Of a DNA stretch of 64,000 nucleotides, positions 17,609 to 26,043 are shown piece by piece. Below the pieces are notes generated by a model that saw nothing but the letters and a program-made list of their open reading frames with translations, had not been told where the DNA came from and made no database searches. The stretch covers positions 248,001-312,000 of the forward strand of contig NZ_FPCJ01000001.1 of the NCBI RefSeq assembly GCF_900116565.1, read 5' to 3'. A program made the translations under genes and the position numbers. Numbering within the stretch: the first letter of the stretch is position 1; each line of letters starts with the position of its first letter. Source of the stretch: Thermoflavifilum thermophilum (GTDB lineage: Bacteria; Bacteroidota; Bacteroidia; Chitinophagales; Chitinophagaceae).

Positions 17609-20101
17609 ATGAAAGAAAAAATCAAATGCTTAGGGATGCTAACTATCCTGACCATCAGCCTTTCCTTGCAGGGATTTTCGCAATCGCATCCTGTGAAAGA
17701 ATATTGGCTAACCATTCGTGAAGAAAAAGTAAATAAATCAGGCAAATGGGTGAAAGCCATTACGGTAAATGATTCCATTCCTGCACCTACCTTGTATTTT
17801 ACCGAGGGCGATTCCGCTGTGATTCATATTCACAATGCAATGGATCAAGCCTCATCCATACACTGGCATGGTATCCTGATTCCCAATTATTATGATGGCG
17901 TACCCTATCTAAGTACTCCTCCCATTGGCCCCGGCAAAACATTTACCGTTCGATTCGTCATCCGCCAGAACGGAACCTATTGGTATCATTCCCATAGCAT
18001 GATGCAGGAACAAAGGGGCCTCTACGGTGCCTTTGTCATTTATCCCCGAAAAGAAACCCGAAAATATGATGCGGAAAAAACCATTGTATTGTCCGACTGG
18101 ACGAATGAAAATCCACATCATATCATGAACAACTTGAAAAGAGGCATGGAATGGTATGCAATTCAAAAAGGACAGGCTCAAAGCCTGAATCGCGTGATAG
18201 CGCATCATGGGTTGGCCGAACGTATTCAAATGGCCTGGCAACGGATGCCTCCCATGGACGTGTCGGATGTGTATTACGATGCTTTCCTGGCCAATGGACA
18301 AAAATCCATCCATTTCCCGGATGTATATCCCGGCGAACGCATCCGTTTGCGCATTATTGACGGCTCGTCATCTACTTTCTTCCATTTGCAATACTCCGGC
18401 GGGAATATGCAAATTATCGCCGCCGACGGACAGGATGTGAAGCCTGTGGAAGTAACCCGCATGTTAATAGGCATAGCAGAAACCTACGATGTTATCATCA
18501 CCATTCCCGACAGCGGCATGTATGAACTTCGCGCTACAGCTCAAGACGGATCGGGATATACATCGTTGTATTTTGGAAAAGGCACGCTGCATCCCGCACC
18601 TACCCTACCCAAACCCGATATTTTTCATATGGAAGGCCTGATGATGGAAGGCATGGCCGGCATGAAAATGAAAATGGATCACATGAACATGTATGTGAGC
18701 CAGAAAACCATGGATCGTGAAATGCCTTATATTCAAAAAGCCTACCTGGATCGGGAAGATTTGCAAATCGGTGGCTCTCTTTCTATGCAAATGCCTGGCA
18801 TGGATATGCACGACATGAACATGCATGATATGAATATGCACGACATGGATATGCATGATTCAGATATGCACAACATGAACATGCACAACATGAATATGCA
18901 TGATATGAACATGCATGATATGGATATGGATGCTGCTGGAATGACACACAGCCGGGAAACAGACAGTTTATCTATGCCGGCACATGAACATGCCGACACC
19001 ATGCCTCCTGCTTCTATGATGCATCATATGCACATGGATCACATGCAGATGTCTGATAGCAATCAGCAAAATATAGTTGCTTCTGCATCTCATTCACCCA
19101 CATCATCCGATTCGATTATTTTCAACTATGATTTGCTACAGGCTTTGCATTCCACAGCATTTGATACCCTGCAACATCCGGTTCGTCACCTGACCTTTAA
19201 TCTTACCGGCAGCATGTGGCGCTATATCTGGAGCATCAACGGGAAAACGTTATCTGAAGATGATTCAATCCAGGTAAAACAAGGAGAAATCTTGCGTATC
19301 ACCCTGAACAATCAAACCATGATGTATCATCCCATGCATTTGCATGGACATTTCTTCCGCGTGGTAAATGCCAATGGCACTCTTTCACCTTTAAAGCACA
19401 CCGTTATCGTTCCACCCATGCGAAGCATAACCATTGAATTTGCAGCCAATGAACCCGGTGATTGGTTTTTTCATTGCCACATTCTTTACCACATGATGGC
19501 AGGCATGGCACGCACATTTCAATATACAGATTACTTGCAGCCAGATACAATGCAATATTTTCCCATCAAACATTTGCTTCACGACGATAATCACTGGTTC
19601 TTCTGGGGTGATGCTTTGCTCGCCTCAAATTTTGGAGAAGGCTATCTATCCTATTCCAATCGCAAAAACTGGATACAAGTAAATGGCGATTATGGATGGA
19701 ATCATCAACTATACGAATGGCAGGGAACATACGAACGTTTTGTTACCCGCTATTTGCGCCCTTATGTAGGCATAGTAAGCAGCAATAAAGAAGAATATTT
19801 GAATTACTTCAAAGACCATAACAAACCCGAACCTATTCAGGACACTCGTGGCATCGTGGGAGTCCGTTACCTGCTGCCCCTCTTTCTGAATGCCGACCTG
19901 CGAATAGATACCCGGGCTCATGCCAGATTCACCCTGAGCGGAGAAACCTGGCTGTTCCCCAGATTATGGCTGAATTATAGTGTGAATACCGATAAAGAAT
20001 GGGACGTGCATCTGGAAGGCATGCTCAATCAGTATGTTTCTGTAACTGCCGGATATAACTCCGATTATCTCTGGGGAGGAGGCTTGCTGGTGAGGTTTTA
20101 G
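17609..20101 (+). CDS. copA: Multicopper oxidase (CopA-like) with Met/His repeats and C-terminal beta-barrel-like domain
   Basis: Probable Cu(I) oxidase for copper resistance. Seen: signal peptide (to about residue 25), Cu-oxidase_3 domain with HWHG (85-88) and WYHSH (125-129), a second cupredoxin domain (about 155-325), a Met/His-rich insert (340-480) that includes a tandem 5-residue repeat M-H-D-M-N/D at about 394-441, then the third cupredoxin domain with HPMHLHGHFF (574-583) and FHCHILYHMMAGM (621-633), together supplying type 1, 2 and 3 copper ligands. Residues about 655-830 are alternating aromatic/polar strands ending LLVRF, like an outer-membrane barrel resembling CopB. The Met-rich insert probably binds Cu(I). 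830 aa is long for the family because of the insert and tail. Confidence 0.88.
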   Translation: MKEKIKCLGMLTILTISLSLQGFSQSHPVKEYWLTIREEKVNKSGKWVKAITVNDSIPAPTLYFTEGDSAVIHIHNAMDQASSIHWHGILIPNYYDGVPYLSTPPIGPGKTFTVRFVIRQNGTYWYHSHSMMQEQRGLYGAFVIYPRKETRKYDAEKTIVLSDWTNENPHHIMNNLKRGMEWYAIQKGQAQSLNRVIAHHGLAERIQMAWQRMPPMDVSDVYYDAFLANGQKSIHFPDVYPGERIRLRIIDGSSSTFFHLQYSGGNMQIIAADGQDVKPVEVTRMLIGIAETYDVIITIPDSGMYELRATAQDGSGYTSLYFGKGTLHPAPTLPKPDIFHMEGLMMEGMAGMKMKMDHMNMYVSQKTMDREMPYIQKAYLDREDLQIGGSLSMQMPGMDMHDMNMHDMNMHDMDMHDSDMHNMNMHNMNMHDMNMHDMDMDAAGMTHSRETDSLSMPAHEHADTMPPASMMHHMHMDHMQMSDSNQQNIVASASHSPTSSDSIIFNYDLLQALHSTAFDTLQHPVRHLTFNLTGSMWRYIWSINGKTLSEDDSIQVKQGEILRITLNNQTMMYHPMHLHGHFFRVVNANGTLSPLKHTVIVPPMRSITIEFAANEPGDWFFHCHILYHMMAGMARTFQYTDYLQPDTMQYFPIKHLLHDDNHWFFWGDALLASNFGEGYLSYSNRKNWIQVNGDYGWNHQLYEWQGTYERFVTRYLRPYVGIVSSNKEEYLNYFKDHNKPEPIQDTRGIVGVRYLLPLFLNADLRIDTRAHARFTLSGETWLFPRLWLNYSVNTDKEWDVHLEGMLNQYVSVTAGYNSDYLWGGGLLVRF
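18797..18930 (+). repeat. Tandem 15-bp coding repeat (Met-His-Asp-Met-Asn/Asp)
   Basis: About nine in-frame copies of a 15-base unit of the form ATGCAYGAYATGRAY lie inside the multicopper oxidase gene. Copies differ mainly at third positions and at D/N exchanges, so the array is old enough to have diverged but still repetitive enough to expand or contract by slippage. Confidence 0.8.
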
Positions 20102-20180
20102 GTTGCACTTGTCATTCTTTGCTCGCTTATGAAAACCCTATTTGTCCGAATTAAACAACAAGACTACCGAAAAGAATCCG

Positions 20181-20188
20181 TATTTTCG
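20181..20188 (+). promoter_or_regulatory. Putative -7 box 4 bases before the DUF721 start
   Basis: TATTTTCG, 7 of 8 to TAnnTTTG, ends four bases before the ATG at 20193. The same TCCGTATTTT context precedes rocD (27081-27090). It implies a leaderless or nearly leaderless transcript. Confidence 0.35.
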
Positions 20189-20192
20189 AGAT

Positions 20193-20480
20193 ATGCATCA
20201 GAATGAAGTTTCCCTGGCCGAAGCCCTGAAAGCCTTTCTGGACAAAAGTCCCATGAAGCATCGCCTCCACGAAATGTGCATCCAACAACTCTGGGAAGAG
20301 CTGATGGGAAAAACAGTTTCAAAATACACCGAACGAGTGGAGTGGAGACAGGGCAAACTGATCATCACCACACACGTAGCTCCGTTGAAACAGGAACTTA
20401 TCTACGCACGTGATCGCATCAAACAGTTATTCAATGAAGCTCTTCAGGAACCCCTTATTGAAGAAGTTATTATTCACTAA
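20193..20480 (+). CDS. DUF721 (DciA-like) domain protein
   Basis: 95 aa from the ATG at 20193 (an upstream TTG at 20142 would overlap the promoter box). Seen: SLAEALKAFLDKSPMKHRL, then W..LMG..V..YTE and L.I.T..APLKQEL, the DUF721 pattern. DciA members are replicative helicase loaders; short Bacteroidota forms have this domain only. Its 3' end overlaps the end of the opposite DoxX-like gene by 11 bases. Confidence 0.8.
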   Translation: MHQNEVSLAEALKAFLDKSPMKHRLHEMCIQQLWEELMGKTVSKYTERVEWRQGKLIITTHVAPLKQELIYARDRIKQLFNEALQEPLIEEVIIH

Positions 20481-21585
20481 GCGTCCGGGATACAACTGCC
20501 GTGTCAGGAATATCCAGATATGACCACTTTCCCATCACCAAGCCCTGTTTGAGCAAAACCAGACAGGGATCAGTACGAGCCATGGTCTTTAGCACCGTCA
20601 CATCGGCTATCAAAAAAGGAAAATTTAAGTGATGCTGGCTTAGAAAATCGTTGATATGTGAAGAGGAGGTTACTCCGAATAACAAAACCCGATGATGCTG
20701 AGTAAATGTTTGCAGGTTGTGAATAGCCGAATCCCATCCGGTGTGTGCTTTTGATGGATGATTGACGACAAACAAAAACACAGGAGTAGAATCCCGTAAA
20801 ACCTGTTGCGTAACATCTTCACCTTGCAAAGTTTTTAAAGAAAAATCCTGAATCAAGGGAATAGCATTGCCTTTTTTCACCAGGCGCGTTTCTCTACGCA
20901 CAAAATGCCAGCTGGTATCTTGCCAGGGAAAATCGTTCTCGGTAAATTTTTTCTCCACCCCATTTTTTTCATAAACCAAGGTAGTCTCATATTGATCGGG
21001 CACAGATCCCGGCGGTGGTTGCATTTCCTGCCAGATATTTTTCCCTACGGCATAAGGCAAACAATCCACTATCGGCAAATGCCGCAACACATAAGCCTGC
21101 AAGGCAATCACCGACAATGCGGCAAACCACGTCAACGGCCCGCTTACCTGCTTCCAAAGAGGATGGATTTCTTTGCGATGGAGGTACAAAAAAACAATGA
21201 GGCCCAACAATACCACATCTTTCCAGAATGTGGCTGCATCGCTGATGGGAATGCAATCGCCAAAACATCCGCACTCCTGCACCTTACCGGTAAACCAGGC
21301 AAATCCTGTTAAGAACGTAAACAATACAATAAACAGCAACAATATAAGTGCAAAAATACGCGCCTGATACCCCAATAAAATGGCCACACCCGAAACCGTT
21401 TCCACCAGAATCAACAGGATGCTCAACCCTGTAGCCAGGGGATTCAGAAAGGGCATATGCAAAGCCACGAAAAACTCCTGCATCTTGTAAGATAAGCCCA
21501 GCGGGTCATTGGCCTTTACCAACCCGGAAAATATAAAAGTGATACCCACCAAAAAACGGGCTATCCACAAAAGTTTATGTTTCAT
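20470..21585 (-). CDS. BT_3928-type DoxX-like integral membrane protein with C-terminal thioredoxin-like part
   Basis: 371 aa. Seen: four N-terminal transmembrane helices of DoxX/MauE type (ARFLVGITFIFSGLVKANDPLG, then ILLILVETVSGVAILLG and ILLLFIVLFTFLTGF) with the conserved CGCFGDC motif in the loop, one more helix (LTWFAALSVIALQAY), then a periplasmic domain (about 210-371) resembling a thioredoxin fold without a clear CxxC. Homologues in Bacteroides are named BT_3928. Proposed family role is in envelope redox handling; substrate unknown. It begins inside the last 11 bases of the DUF1599 gene on the same strand, indicating an operon. Confidence 0.8.
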   Translation of the reverse strand: MKHKLLWIARFLVGITFIFSGLVKANDPLGLSYKMQEFFVALHMPFLNPLATGLSILLILVETVSGVAILLGYQARIFALILLLFIVLFTFLTGFAWFTGKVQECGCFGDCIPISDAATFWKDVVLLGLIVFLYLHRKEIHPLWKQVSGPLTWFAALSVIALQAYVLRHLPIVDCLPYAVGKNIWQEMQPPPGSVPDQYETTLVYEKNGVEKKFTENDFPWQDTSWHFVRRETRLVKKGNAIPLIQDFSLKTLQGEDVTQQVLRDSTPVFLFVVNHPSKAHTGWDSAIHNLQTFTQHHRVLLFGVTSSSHINDFLSQHHLNFPFLIADVTVLKTMARTDPCLVLLKQGLVMGKWSYLDIPDTAVVSRTLSE

Positions 21586-22129
21586 GTTCTTCCCTTTGTT
21601 TAATCAAAGCAAATACGGCGTAATTAATGATGTCCTGAAAATTAGAATAGATTTCTGGTTCTGCATCCGATTGCTGGCTTCTGACCATCTGCCTGATGCG
21701 CAGCAATTTGGTAAGAATCAAGTCCACCAGTGCTTCTAGGCTCATTTCCCGCCAGGCTTCACCGTAATCATGGTTTTTTTTCAACATCAAATCTTTTGTT
21801 TCACTTACTGCAGCATCGTAGTATGCCAATGCTTCTTCTGTTGAAAGGTCTATGCGTTCATCGTTTTTCAGTTTAAACTGAATCAAGGCTATAATGCCAT
21901 AATTAACCATTGCTATCCACTCTTGCAGAAGACTCTCTGGTATCAGTTGCTGCTGTTTTTCCTGAATGGTGCGAATGCGATAAGCTTTGATGTAAATCTG
22001 ATCGGCAATGGAAATGGTACGCAATACACGCCAGGAAGTTCCATACTGCTGGATTTTATCAAGATACACCTTTCGGCATTCGGCAATAACCTGATCATAT
22101 TGCCTGGACGTATGCATTTGTTCAAACAT
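21575..22129 (-). CDS. DUF1599 domain protein
   Basis: 184 aa with two copies of the DUF1599 repeat: KIQQYGTSWRVLR.ISIADQIYIKAYRIR near residues 25-55 and KNHDYGEAWREMS.EALVDLILTKLLRIR near 115-150. The paired D/Q-Y-G-x-x-W-R pattern resembles all-alpha NTP pyrophosphohydrolase-like folds, but function is unproven. First gene of a two-gene operon with the DoxX-like gene (11-base overlap). Divergent from folP with a good promoter between. Confidence 0.85.
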   Translation of the reverse strand: MFEQMHTSRQYDQVIAECRKVYLDKIQQYGTSWRVLRTISIADQIYIKAYRIRTIQEKQQQLIPESLLQEWIAMVNYGIIALIQFKLKNDERIDLSTEEALAYYDAAVSETKDLMLKKNHDYGEAWREMSLEALVDLILTKLLRIRQMVRSQQSDAEPEIYSNFQDIINYAVFALIKQREEHET

Positions 22130-22165
22130 GACAATTCAATAACGAATGAAAAAGTTAAACTTGCG

Positions 22166-22195
22166 CAAAATTAGCCACACACTTATATGCCCAAA
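22166..22195 (-). promoter_or_regulatory. Promoter of the DUF1599/DoxX-like operon
   Basis: On minus, TTTG (22195-22192), 18-base spacer, TAATTTTG (22173-22166), a perfect -7 box. Its -33 element lies inside the first codons of folP (ATG at 22187), so the two divergent promoters overlap. Confidence 0.6.
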
Positions 22196-23044
22196 AATAA
22201 AGCTTTCCGAAATATATGGACGTTAAACTGCGCGGGAAGACTATTGGTTATCGATCAGCCATTGATAATGGGTATCATCAATATCACGGAGGATTCATTT
22301 TATGCCGGAAGCCGCCATATGCAAACAGATGATATACTGCGTACCGCTGAAACCATGCTTCAGCAAGGCGCTGCTATTCTTGACCTGGGCGCGCAAAGCA
22401 CCCGCCCGGGTGCACAACCCATATCAGCCGATGAAGAATGGCAACGCCTGCAACCCGCCATCGCTGCCTTGAAAAAACATTTTCCGGAGGCTTATCTTTC
22501 TGTGGACACCTATTATGCATCTGTAGCGCGCAGAGCCGTTGATGCCGGCGCAGAAATCATAAACGATATCAGTGCAGGCAACATGGATCAAGATATGATT
22601 GCAACTGTTGCTACACTGAGAGTACCCTATGTGATCATGCACATGCAGGGCACACCGGCTACGATGCAATTAAACCCCCATTATGAGGACGTGGTGAAAG
22701 AAATCACGGCATTTTTTATTGAAAAAGTGGCTATTTGCCGACAGGTGGGTATTCACGATCTCATTGTTGATCCGGGTTTTGGTTTTGGAAAGAATCTGCA
22801 GCATAATTATACCCTGCTGCGCCATTTGCATGTGTTTCATGTGATGGACCTGCCCCTGCTGGTAGGTATTTCCAGAAAATCGATGATTTACCGGTTGCTG
22901 GGAACCACATCCGAACAGGCCCTGAATGGCACAACGGCTTTGCACATGCTGGCTTTGGAACAGGGTGCTCACATATTGCGAGTACACGATGTGCGCGAAG
23001 CCAATGAGGTTATCCGCCTCTGGAGCTATTATCACGAATGCTGA
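22187..23044 (+). CDS. folP: Dihydropteroate synthase
   Basis: Joins 7,8-dihydropterin pyrophosphate and p-aminobenzoate in folate synthesis; target of sulfonamides. Seen (285 aa): MGIINITEDSFYAGSR, GAAILDLGAQSTRPGA, SVDTYYASVARRAVDAGAEIINDISAG in pieces, VIMHMQGTP, DPGFGFGKN, GISRKSMIYR and the C-terminal LRVHDVRE. All are canonical DHPS substrate loops. Followed after 34 bases by cdaA on the same strand, a pairing common in Bacteroidota. Confidence 0.95.
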   Translation: MPKNKAFRNIWTLNCAGRLLVIDQPLIMGIINITEDSFYAGSRHMQTDDILRTAETMLQQGAAILDLGAQSTRPGAQPISADEEWQRLQPAIAALKKHFPEAYLSVDTYYASVARRAVDAGAEIINDISAGNMDQDMIATVATLRVPYVIMHMQGTPATMQLNPHYEDVVKEITAFFIEKVAICRQVGIHDLIVDPGFGFGKNLQHNYTLLRHLHVFHVMDLPLLVGISRKSMIYRLLGTTSEQALNGTTALHMLALEQGAHILRVHDVREANEVIRLWSYYHEC

Positions 23045-23078
23045 GCAGAATTTCCTACATTCGCAAATAAAGGGGTTG

Positions 23079-23894
23079 ATGAACTGGTCTATCCACCTGT
23101 TTGGAGAACAACTAAGGATTCTAAACATCCTGGACGTACTCATTGTGATTTTTCTCGTGTATGAATTGTATCGCTTGCTCAGGGGCAGTCTCGCATTCTA
23201 TATTTTGTTGGGACTGATCGTAGTTTATCTCTCCTTCCTTCTGGTAAGATATCTCCAGATGCCCTTGCTCACCGATATTTTCCAGAGCTTGTTGAGTGTG
23301 GGTGTGATTGCATTGATCATCATTTTCCAACCTGAAATCAGACGGTTTTTGCTGATGATTGGCAAAAACACGCCTTTTGCACAGGATGGATTTTTAAAGA
23401 AATTCCCCTGGCAATTTTTTAGAAGATTAAAAGAAACGGATGAAGAAGAACATGTCATTCAATACATTCTCACGGCTGTAGAAAACATGGCCCATTCCTA
23501 TACGGGAGCTTTGATTGTGATTACCAATACGTACAAACTGCGTTTTGATACTACTACCGGCGTGCCTATTGATGGACATGTGTCGGCACGCTTGCTGGAA
23601 AGCATTTTCAAAAAAGGCAGTCCGTTGCACGATGGAGCTGTAATCATTGCCAATAATCGCATTGTAGCAGCAAAAGTAGTATTGCCTGTATCCGAAAATC
23701 CTGACTTGCCTCCACGCATCGGGCTGCGCCACCGTTCGGCTGTAGGTGCTACAGAACACAGCGATGCACTGGCCATTGTGGTATCAGAAGAACGCGGAAC
23801 AATTTCCTATGCAAAAGCAGGTAAACTGTATCAGAATGTAACCCTCGAAGAGCTGCGCGAACAACTCTATCTGAAAATTGTGGAAAAGCAATGA
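23079..23894 (+). CDS. cdaA: Diadenylate cyclase CdaA (c-di-AMP synthase)
   Basis: Makes c-di-AMP from two ATP at the inner membrane. Seen from the ATG at 23079, which has AAAGGGG upstream (271 aa): three transmembrane helices (about 15-85), then the DisA_N/DAC domain with GALIVI, GSPLHDGAVII (the DGA motif) and RHRSAVG (the RHR motif), both needed for catalysis. Unlike Firmicutes, no CdaR or GlmM gene follows; the neighbours are folP upstream and a DCC-type protein 3 bases downstream. Confidence 0.93.
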   Translation: MNWSIHLFGEQLRILNILDVLIVIFLVYELYRLLRGSLAFYILLGLIVVYLSFLLVRYLQMPLLTDIFQSLLSVGVIALIIIFQPEIRRFLLMIGKNTPFAQDGFLKKFPWQFFRRLKETDEEEHVIQYILTAVENMAHSYTGALIVITNTYKLRFDTTTGVPIDGHVSARLLESIFKKGSPLHDGAVIIANNRIVAAKVVLPVSENPDLPPRIGLRHRSAVGATEHSDALAIVVSEERGTISYAKAGKLYQNVTLEELREQLYLKIVEKQ

Positions 23895-23897
23895 ACA

Positions 23898-24347
23898 ATG
23901 AAATCACCGCCTCCTACAGGCCACTTTATTATTTTTTATGACGGCATATGTGTGCTTTGTTCGCATGCCATACAAATAGTACTGAAAGCCGATTGCAGGG
24001 ACAGGTTTCGGATCAGCCCGCTGCAATCGGCATTTGCTGCACGTTTTATTGCTTTGCATCCGCTACCCGATGATACAGAGCCCTCCATTCTGCTCTGGGC
24101 CGCAGGCAAATGGTATGTGTATAGTTCGGCTATTCTGCATATCTGCAGGCATCTTTGCAAGGGTTGGCCATTGCTTAGCATCGCATTTCTGATTCCCCGC
24201 CGGATACGTGATGCCATATACCGCTTCATCAGCCGACACAGATACAGGTGGTTTGGCCAATACAACACCTGCCAGCTACCTGATGCCAGATGGAAAACCA
24301 AGCTGCTGATTGATGAGAAATATCTGGAAAGTAGAGCCGGGCTTTGA
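23898..24347 (+). CDS. DCC family thiol-disulfide oxidoreductase-like protein (DUF393)
   Basis: 149 aa. Seen: IFYDGICVLCS (the D-G-x-C-x-x-C motif that names the family), LQSAFAARF, a hydrophobic helix (LLSIAFLIPRRIRDAIYRFI) and RHRYRWFG. The predicted thioredoxin-like fold suggests redox activity, but family members are poorly characterised. Starts three bases after the cdaA stop, so it belongs to the folP-cdaA transcript. Confidence 0.85.
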   Translation: MKSPPPTGHFIIFYDGICVLCSHAIQIVLKADCRDRFRISPLQSAFAARFIALHPLPDDTEPSILLWAAGKWYVYSSAILHICRHLCKGWPLLSIAFLIPRRIRDAIYRFISRHRYRWFGQYNTCQLPDARWKTKLLIDEKYLESRAGL

Positions 24348-24372
24348 TTTCCGTTTATCTTCCGTCTTTTAT

Positions 24373-24789
24373 TTACACTCTTTCCAGGGCAGAAAAAAAG
24401 AAATCACTTTCGATGCGGGCATTTTCATCGGAGTCGGAACCATGAATGGCATTGCGTTCCACCGATTCGGCATATAGTTTTCGGATAGTGCCTTCTTCTG
24501 CTTTGGCAGGATCTGTGGCACCGATAAGCTTGCGAAAATCCTCTACTGCATTGTCTTTTTCCAGAATAGCAGCTACAACCGGCCCGCTGCTCATAAACTC
24601 AACCAGGCTCTGATAAAACGGACGTTCCCGATGAACAGCATAGAATGCAGCCGCTTTTTCAGCCGTCAGGCGGGTAAGCTTTAATGCCACAATCCGGAAT
24701 CCTGCTTCCTGAATCTTTGCCAGAATAGCCCCCGTATAGCCTTTTGCAAAAGCATCGGGTTTAATCATGGTAAATGTCTGCTTGCCCAT
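24373..24789 (-). CDS. ndk: Nucleoside diphosphate kinase
   Basis: Transfers gamma-phosphate between nucleoside triphosphates and diphosphates through a phospho-histidine. Seen (138 aa, family size): [63 protein letters not shown], and the active-site NAIHGSDS with its His. Single gene, convergent with the folP-cdaA-DCC unit and divergent from nrnA. Confidence 0.96.
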   Translation of the reverse strand: MGKQTFTMIKPDAFAKGYTGAILAKIQEAGFRIVALKLTRLTAEKAAAFYAVHRERPFYQSLVEFMSSGPVVAAILEKDNAVEDFRKLIGATDPAKAEEGTIRKLYAESVERNAIHGSDSDENARIESDFFFSALERV

Positions 24790-24806
24790 ATCTTCGTTTT
24801 GGAGCG

Positions 24807-24838
24807 CAAAGCTAAGGCAGTTTTTGGCTTAGCAGAAA
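24807..24838 (-). promoter_or_regulatory. ndk promoter
   Basis: On minus, TTTC at 24838-24835, a 20-base spacer and TAGCTTTG (24814-24807), a perfect -7 box 18 bases before the ndk ATG. Confidence 0.55.
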
Positions 24839-24889
24839 TTTTGCTTTTCCGTAATTTATGGTGAACTTCGCACCTTGCCTGGAACGAAG

Positions 24890-25912
24890 ATGAAACCGAT
24901 TCTGGAATTATTGCCGCTACTCTCCCGGCCACGACAAATTGCAATTATCATGCATCAGAAACCTGATGCAGACGCCATGGGATCCTCGCTGGCATTGTTT
25001 CATTATTTTCAGCTCAAACATCATCAGGTAGCCGTGGTTTCCCCCACATCGTATCCTGATTTCCTGAAATGGATGCCGGGAGCCAAAGAAGTGATCGTTT
25101 ATGAATCGCATCCCGAAAAGGCTACACAAGCCCTGCAAAATGCGGAAATCATTTTTTGCATGGATTTCAATGCCTTTCATCGGGCAAGGCCGGCTGACGA
25201 AGCATTGGCCCAATCTGCCGGCATCAAGGTAATGATTGATCATCATCTGCAACCCGAACCCGTATTTGAATACGGACTCAGTGATGTGCAGGCCAGTTCA
25301 ACAGCAGAGCTGGTCTATGAAGTGATCATTGGCTGGGGCGACAAGTCGTTAATTAATAATGAAATTGCCCAATGCATTTATGCCGGTACGATGACCGATA
25401 CCGGATCATTCCGGTTTGCAGCCACTTCTGCCCGGGTGCACCGGATGGTGGCCGATCTCATGGACCAGGGTTTGAGGCATGAACCCATTCACCAGGCGAT
25501 CTATGATAATTTTCTGGAAAACCGGCTGCGTTTTCTGGGATATGTGCTTTCAAACCGCATGGAAATATTTTACGAGTACAATGCGGCTTTGATCGCTGTG
25601 CCAGCAAGTGATGTGCGTAAGTTCAACCTGAGTAGCGGTGATACGGAAGGGCTGGTCAATTATCCATTATCCATCCAGGGCATCAAACTTTCGGCACTGA
25701 TGGTGGAAAATCATCAGGAAATCCGGATATCTCTGCGTTCCAAAGGTGATTTTGATGTAAACGAATTTGCCAGAAAATATTTCAATGGGGGCGGGCATCT
25801 GAATGCAGCCGGAGGCCGCTCCACAGATAGCCTCGAAGCCACGGTTGCGCGATTTAAAAAAGCATTGGAGGAAAACAAGGCCCTACTGGAAAAACCGTTA
25901 AAAAATCCGTGA
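24890..25912 (+). CDS. nrnA: DHH/DHHA1 phosphoesterase, NrnA-like oligoribonuclease / pAp phosphatase
   Basis: Probably degrades nano-RNA or c-di-NMP-derived dinucleotides and pAp. Seen from the ATG at 24890 (340 aa): MHQKPDADAMGSSLAL, FCMDFNAFHRA, the DHH motif in MIDHHLQPEP, AGTMTDTGSFRFAAT, and the DHHA1 domain with GGGHLNAAGG near residue 300. All metal ligands of the family are present. Because cdaA is encoded 1 kb away, a role in pApA turnover is plausible (inference). Confidence 0.9.
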   Translation: MKPILELLPLLSRPRQIAIIMHQKPDADAMGSSLALFHYFQLKHHQVAVVSPTSYPDFLKWMPGAKEVIVYESHPEKATQALQNAEIIFCMDFNAFHRARPADEALAQSAGIKVMIDHHLQPEPVFEYGLSDVQASSTAELVYEVIIGWGDKSLINNEIAQCIYAGTMTDTGSFRFAATSARVHRMVADLMDQGLRHEPIHQAIYDNFLENRLRFLGYVLSNRMEIFYEYNAALIAVPASDVRKFNLSSGDTEGLVNYPLSIQGIKLSALMVENHQEIRISLRSKGDFDVNEFARKYFNGGGHLNAAGGRSTDSLEATVARFKKALEENKALLEKPLKNP

Positions 25913-26043
25913 TTGTTTTGAAACCTCAAAAAAACCTCTAACTTGCACGCTTCATTTTAAAACCACCTCTGTAAGGCCGCATGTGCAATGCCGGATATTT
26001 GCAGATGTGGCAGCATTCAAATACCTGATATACAGAAATATTT

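Noticed and set aside
18788-18932. CRISPR-like array
   Set aside because: The repeated 15-base units have no unique spacers and are in frame inside a coding region.
18605-19002. Antisense His/Met-rich open frames over the copper oxidase repeats
   Set aside because: They arise from the 15-base repeat being stop-free on both strands; the sense gene explains them.
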